Of a stretch of 64,000 bases of DNA, positions 62,798-64,000 are shown one piece after another (the stretch's first letter is position 1; every line of letters begins with the position of its first letter). The position numbers and the translations under genes were made by a program. The stretch lies in contig JACRCQ010000030.1 in assembly GCA_016218915.1 (NCBI GenBank), positions 434,001 to 498,000 of the forward strand. Direction: 5' to 3'. The DNA comes from Deltaproteobacteria bacterium (lineage in GTDB: Bacteria; Myxococcota_A; Polyangia; Polyangiales; Polyangiaceae). The notes under the pieces are model-generated. The model searched no databases. It was not told the DNA's origin and worked only from the letters and a program-made list of their open reading frames with translations.

Positions 62798-64000
62798 TCA
62801 CGCGGTCGGGATCCTGACCTCGAACCGTGCCCCACCCATCTCCGCATCCTCGACTCGAATCGTTCCACGGTGATCTGCCACGATGCTGGCGCAGATCGAC
62901 AGACCGAGCCCTGTGCCGCGACCGACGTCCTTGGTCGTGAAGAACGGGTCGAAAACCTGCGTGCGGAGCTCGGGAGGCACGCCTGGGCCGTTGTCCTCTA
63001 CGCACAGCACGGCGTCGGCGTTGTCGCGACGCACCTCGACGCGCACGCGCCCTGATCCAGCCGGAAGCTCCTCGATGGCCTGCAGAGCATTCTCCAGCAG
63101 ATTGACCGCGACCTGGCCAAGGCCGGTCTCGTCGCCCATCACATCCACCTCGGCGTCGATCTGCTGCTGGACGATCTTCGCGAGCGGGTGCGAGCGGGTC
63201 AGGAAGCGGATCGCGATCTGGACAGGGTTGGCGAGCTTGAGACGCATGTTGCTGCGCCGTCGGCGTGACAGCGAGGACAGATCCTTGACGATCTGGGAGG
63301 TGCGATGGCACGCATCAAGGCTCTCGTGCAGCGCTGCGTCGATCTCGGGCGTGCGTCGGTCCACCGAGAATGCAGCTCCGAGAAACGACAGGTTGGCGTG
63401 GATGGCAGCGAGCGGGTTGTTGATTTCGTGCGCAACGCCCGCGGATAGTCGTCCGAGCGCAGCAAGCTGGTGCTCTTGCATGAGCCGAGCCTGCGCGTCG
63501 CGCAGCGCCTGGGTGCGTGCCTCGACCGCGGCCTCCAGGTCGCTGCGGGAGCGCTCCACGGCTTCGATGGCCTCCAGATGGTTCACGAGGCCGACGGTCG
63601 CGATGGTGGCAGCGCATCCCATGACACCGAATGCGAGCAGGTAGCCGGTGTGCAGGATGTCGAACTTGACGAGCACGTCGTTGATGCCCGTGACGAGGTA
63701 CATGGCTGTACCGGCGTAGACGATCCAGCGCAGCCACGTGCGTTTCTCCGCTGCGTACAGCAGGAAGTCGATGGCACTGCTCAATCCGCAGTACACGAGG
63801 TGCACGAAGAGCACAGGTGCAAGAGGGCCCGGTGCCAGGTCGTAGGCACGTCCTTCGAGCAGCGTGTTGGTGGACACTGTGGTCGCCGTGGCGACCAGAT
63901 CGGAGAACTGCACCAGCACCGCCAGCACGGCGCTGATCGAAGGGGTCAACCAGACGTACCGTGGCAGGGGTTTGCCCCGAAGTGTACGGCCGAGCACCAC
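62798..64000 (-). CDS. Membrane sensor histidine kinase (5' end at or beyond window edge)
   Basis: 400 residues visible. About five membrane helices lie at 20-140, then a short coiled coil. The DHp helix has LSAGVAHEINNPLAAI with phospho-acceptor H191. The ATPase domain carries NLLENALQAI (N box), EDNGPGVP (G1), DPFFTTK (F box) and GRGTGLGLSI (G2). All catalytic motifs are intact. The frame reaches the last base with GTG codons, so the true start may be outside the window. Its response regulator is not seen here. Convergent with the protease gene, 10 bases apart. Confidence 0.9.
   Translation of the reverse strand: MVLGRTLRGKPLPRYVWLTPSISAVLAVLVQFSDLVATATTVSTNTLLEGRAYDLAPGPLAPVLFVHLVYCGLSSAIDFLLYAAEKRTWLRWIVYAGTAMYLVTGINDVLVKFDILHTGYLLAFGVMGCAATIATVGLVNHLEAIEAVERSRSDLEAAVEARTQALRDAQARLMQEHQLAALGRLSAGVAHEINNPLAAIHANLSFLGAAFSVDRRTPEIDAALHESLDACHRTSQIVKDLSSLSRRRRSNMRLKLANPVQIAIRFLTRSHPLAKIVQQQIDAEVDVMGDETGLGQVAVNLLENALQAIEELPAGSGRVRVEVRRDNADAVLCVEDNGPGVPPELRTQVFDPFFTTKDVGRGTGLGLSICASIVADHRGTIRVEDAEMGGARFEVRIPTA

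Overview
The window is a GC-rich, gene-dense bacterial chromosome segment. The best fit is a Myxococcota bacterium, probably of the Polyangia (Sorangium/Polyangium side). This is inferred from the Ser/Thr protein kinase and pseudokinase, an AgmX-like GYF-domain protein, a STAND/TPR regulator, secreted proteins ending in a Gly/Cys motif, a hydrophobic stretch and an Arg cluster (MYXO-CTERM-like), and Gly/Ser-rich linkers. There are no tRNA or rRNA genes, CRISPR arrays or insertion sequences that I can support. The only RNA gene I see is rnpB.

Layout. 1-5.5 kb: the end of a histidine kinase coupled to a cysteine desulfurase, then a minus-strand run pyrF-rlmB-glycosyltransferase, a coiled-coil membrane protein and a free-standing biotinyl domain. 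5.5-12.1 kb: a tightly coupled minus-strand operon. A pseudokinase/GYF membrane protein comes first, then a SctJ/YscJ-like ring lipoprotein, two MlaF-type ATPases, two MlaE-type permeases and one MlaD-type MCE protein. 12.3-17.5 kb: a response regulator, a STAND ATPase with TPRs, a MoxR ATPase and dut. 17.5-23.4 kb: a coupled set of small unknown proteins, an alpha/beta hydrolase and a GIDE-domain protein, then a RibD/DHFR-like enzyme, and an ORF6N protein coupled to a membrane sulfatase-fold enzyme. 23.8-31.6 kb: dnaB, tsaC/sua5, rnpB (minus strand, with promoter and terminator), a rhodanese, purE, a Ser/Thr kinase, a membrane protein and an AI-2E-type transporter. 31.6-39.8 kb: a degenerate M16-like lipoprotein and a second lipoprotein on the minus strand, then a plus-strand group of radical SAM enzyme, membrane gluzincin protease, lipoprotein and PrxQ lipoprotein. 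39.8-50.4 kb: an acyl-CoA dehydrogenase, a Ccm group (CcmC, CcmD-like, and an unlisted 40-residue membrane peptide), TolC, a TPR protein, a DEAD-box helicase, a protein of about 20 aromatic repeats, and hisS. 50.5-55.8 kb: a DUF4261-like protein, a TlpA-like thioredoxin, ruvX-mltG, an unknown secreted protein and gapA. 56-64 kb: MYXO-CTERM-like proteins, a glycosyltransferase, a methyltransferase, a radical SAM/SPASM protein fused to a Cys-repeat tail, a Cys-rich trypsin-like protease and a histidine kinase running off the end.

The strongest candidates for an undescribed system are two. First, the radical SAM/SPASM enzyme at 59244-60761 carries, in the same reading frame, a membrane/lipobox-like segment and six tandem GGxC repeats that resemble a multi-core peptide substrate; a Cys-rich trypsin-like protease is transcribed divergently from it. 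Second, a type III secretion-like ring lipoprotein (SctJ family) is translationally coupled to a doubled MCE/Mla lipid transporter, with a pseudokinase-GYF membrane protein upstream. Genes in most operons overlap by 1-4 bases, often with GTG or TTG starts, which suggests heavy use of translational coupling.
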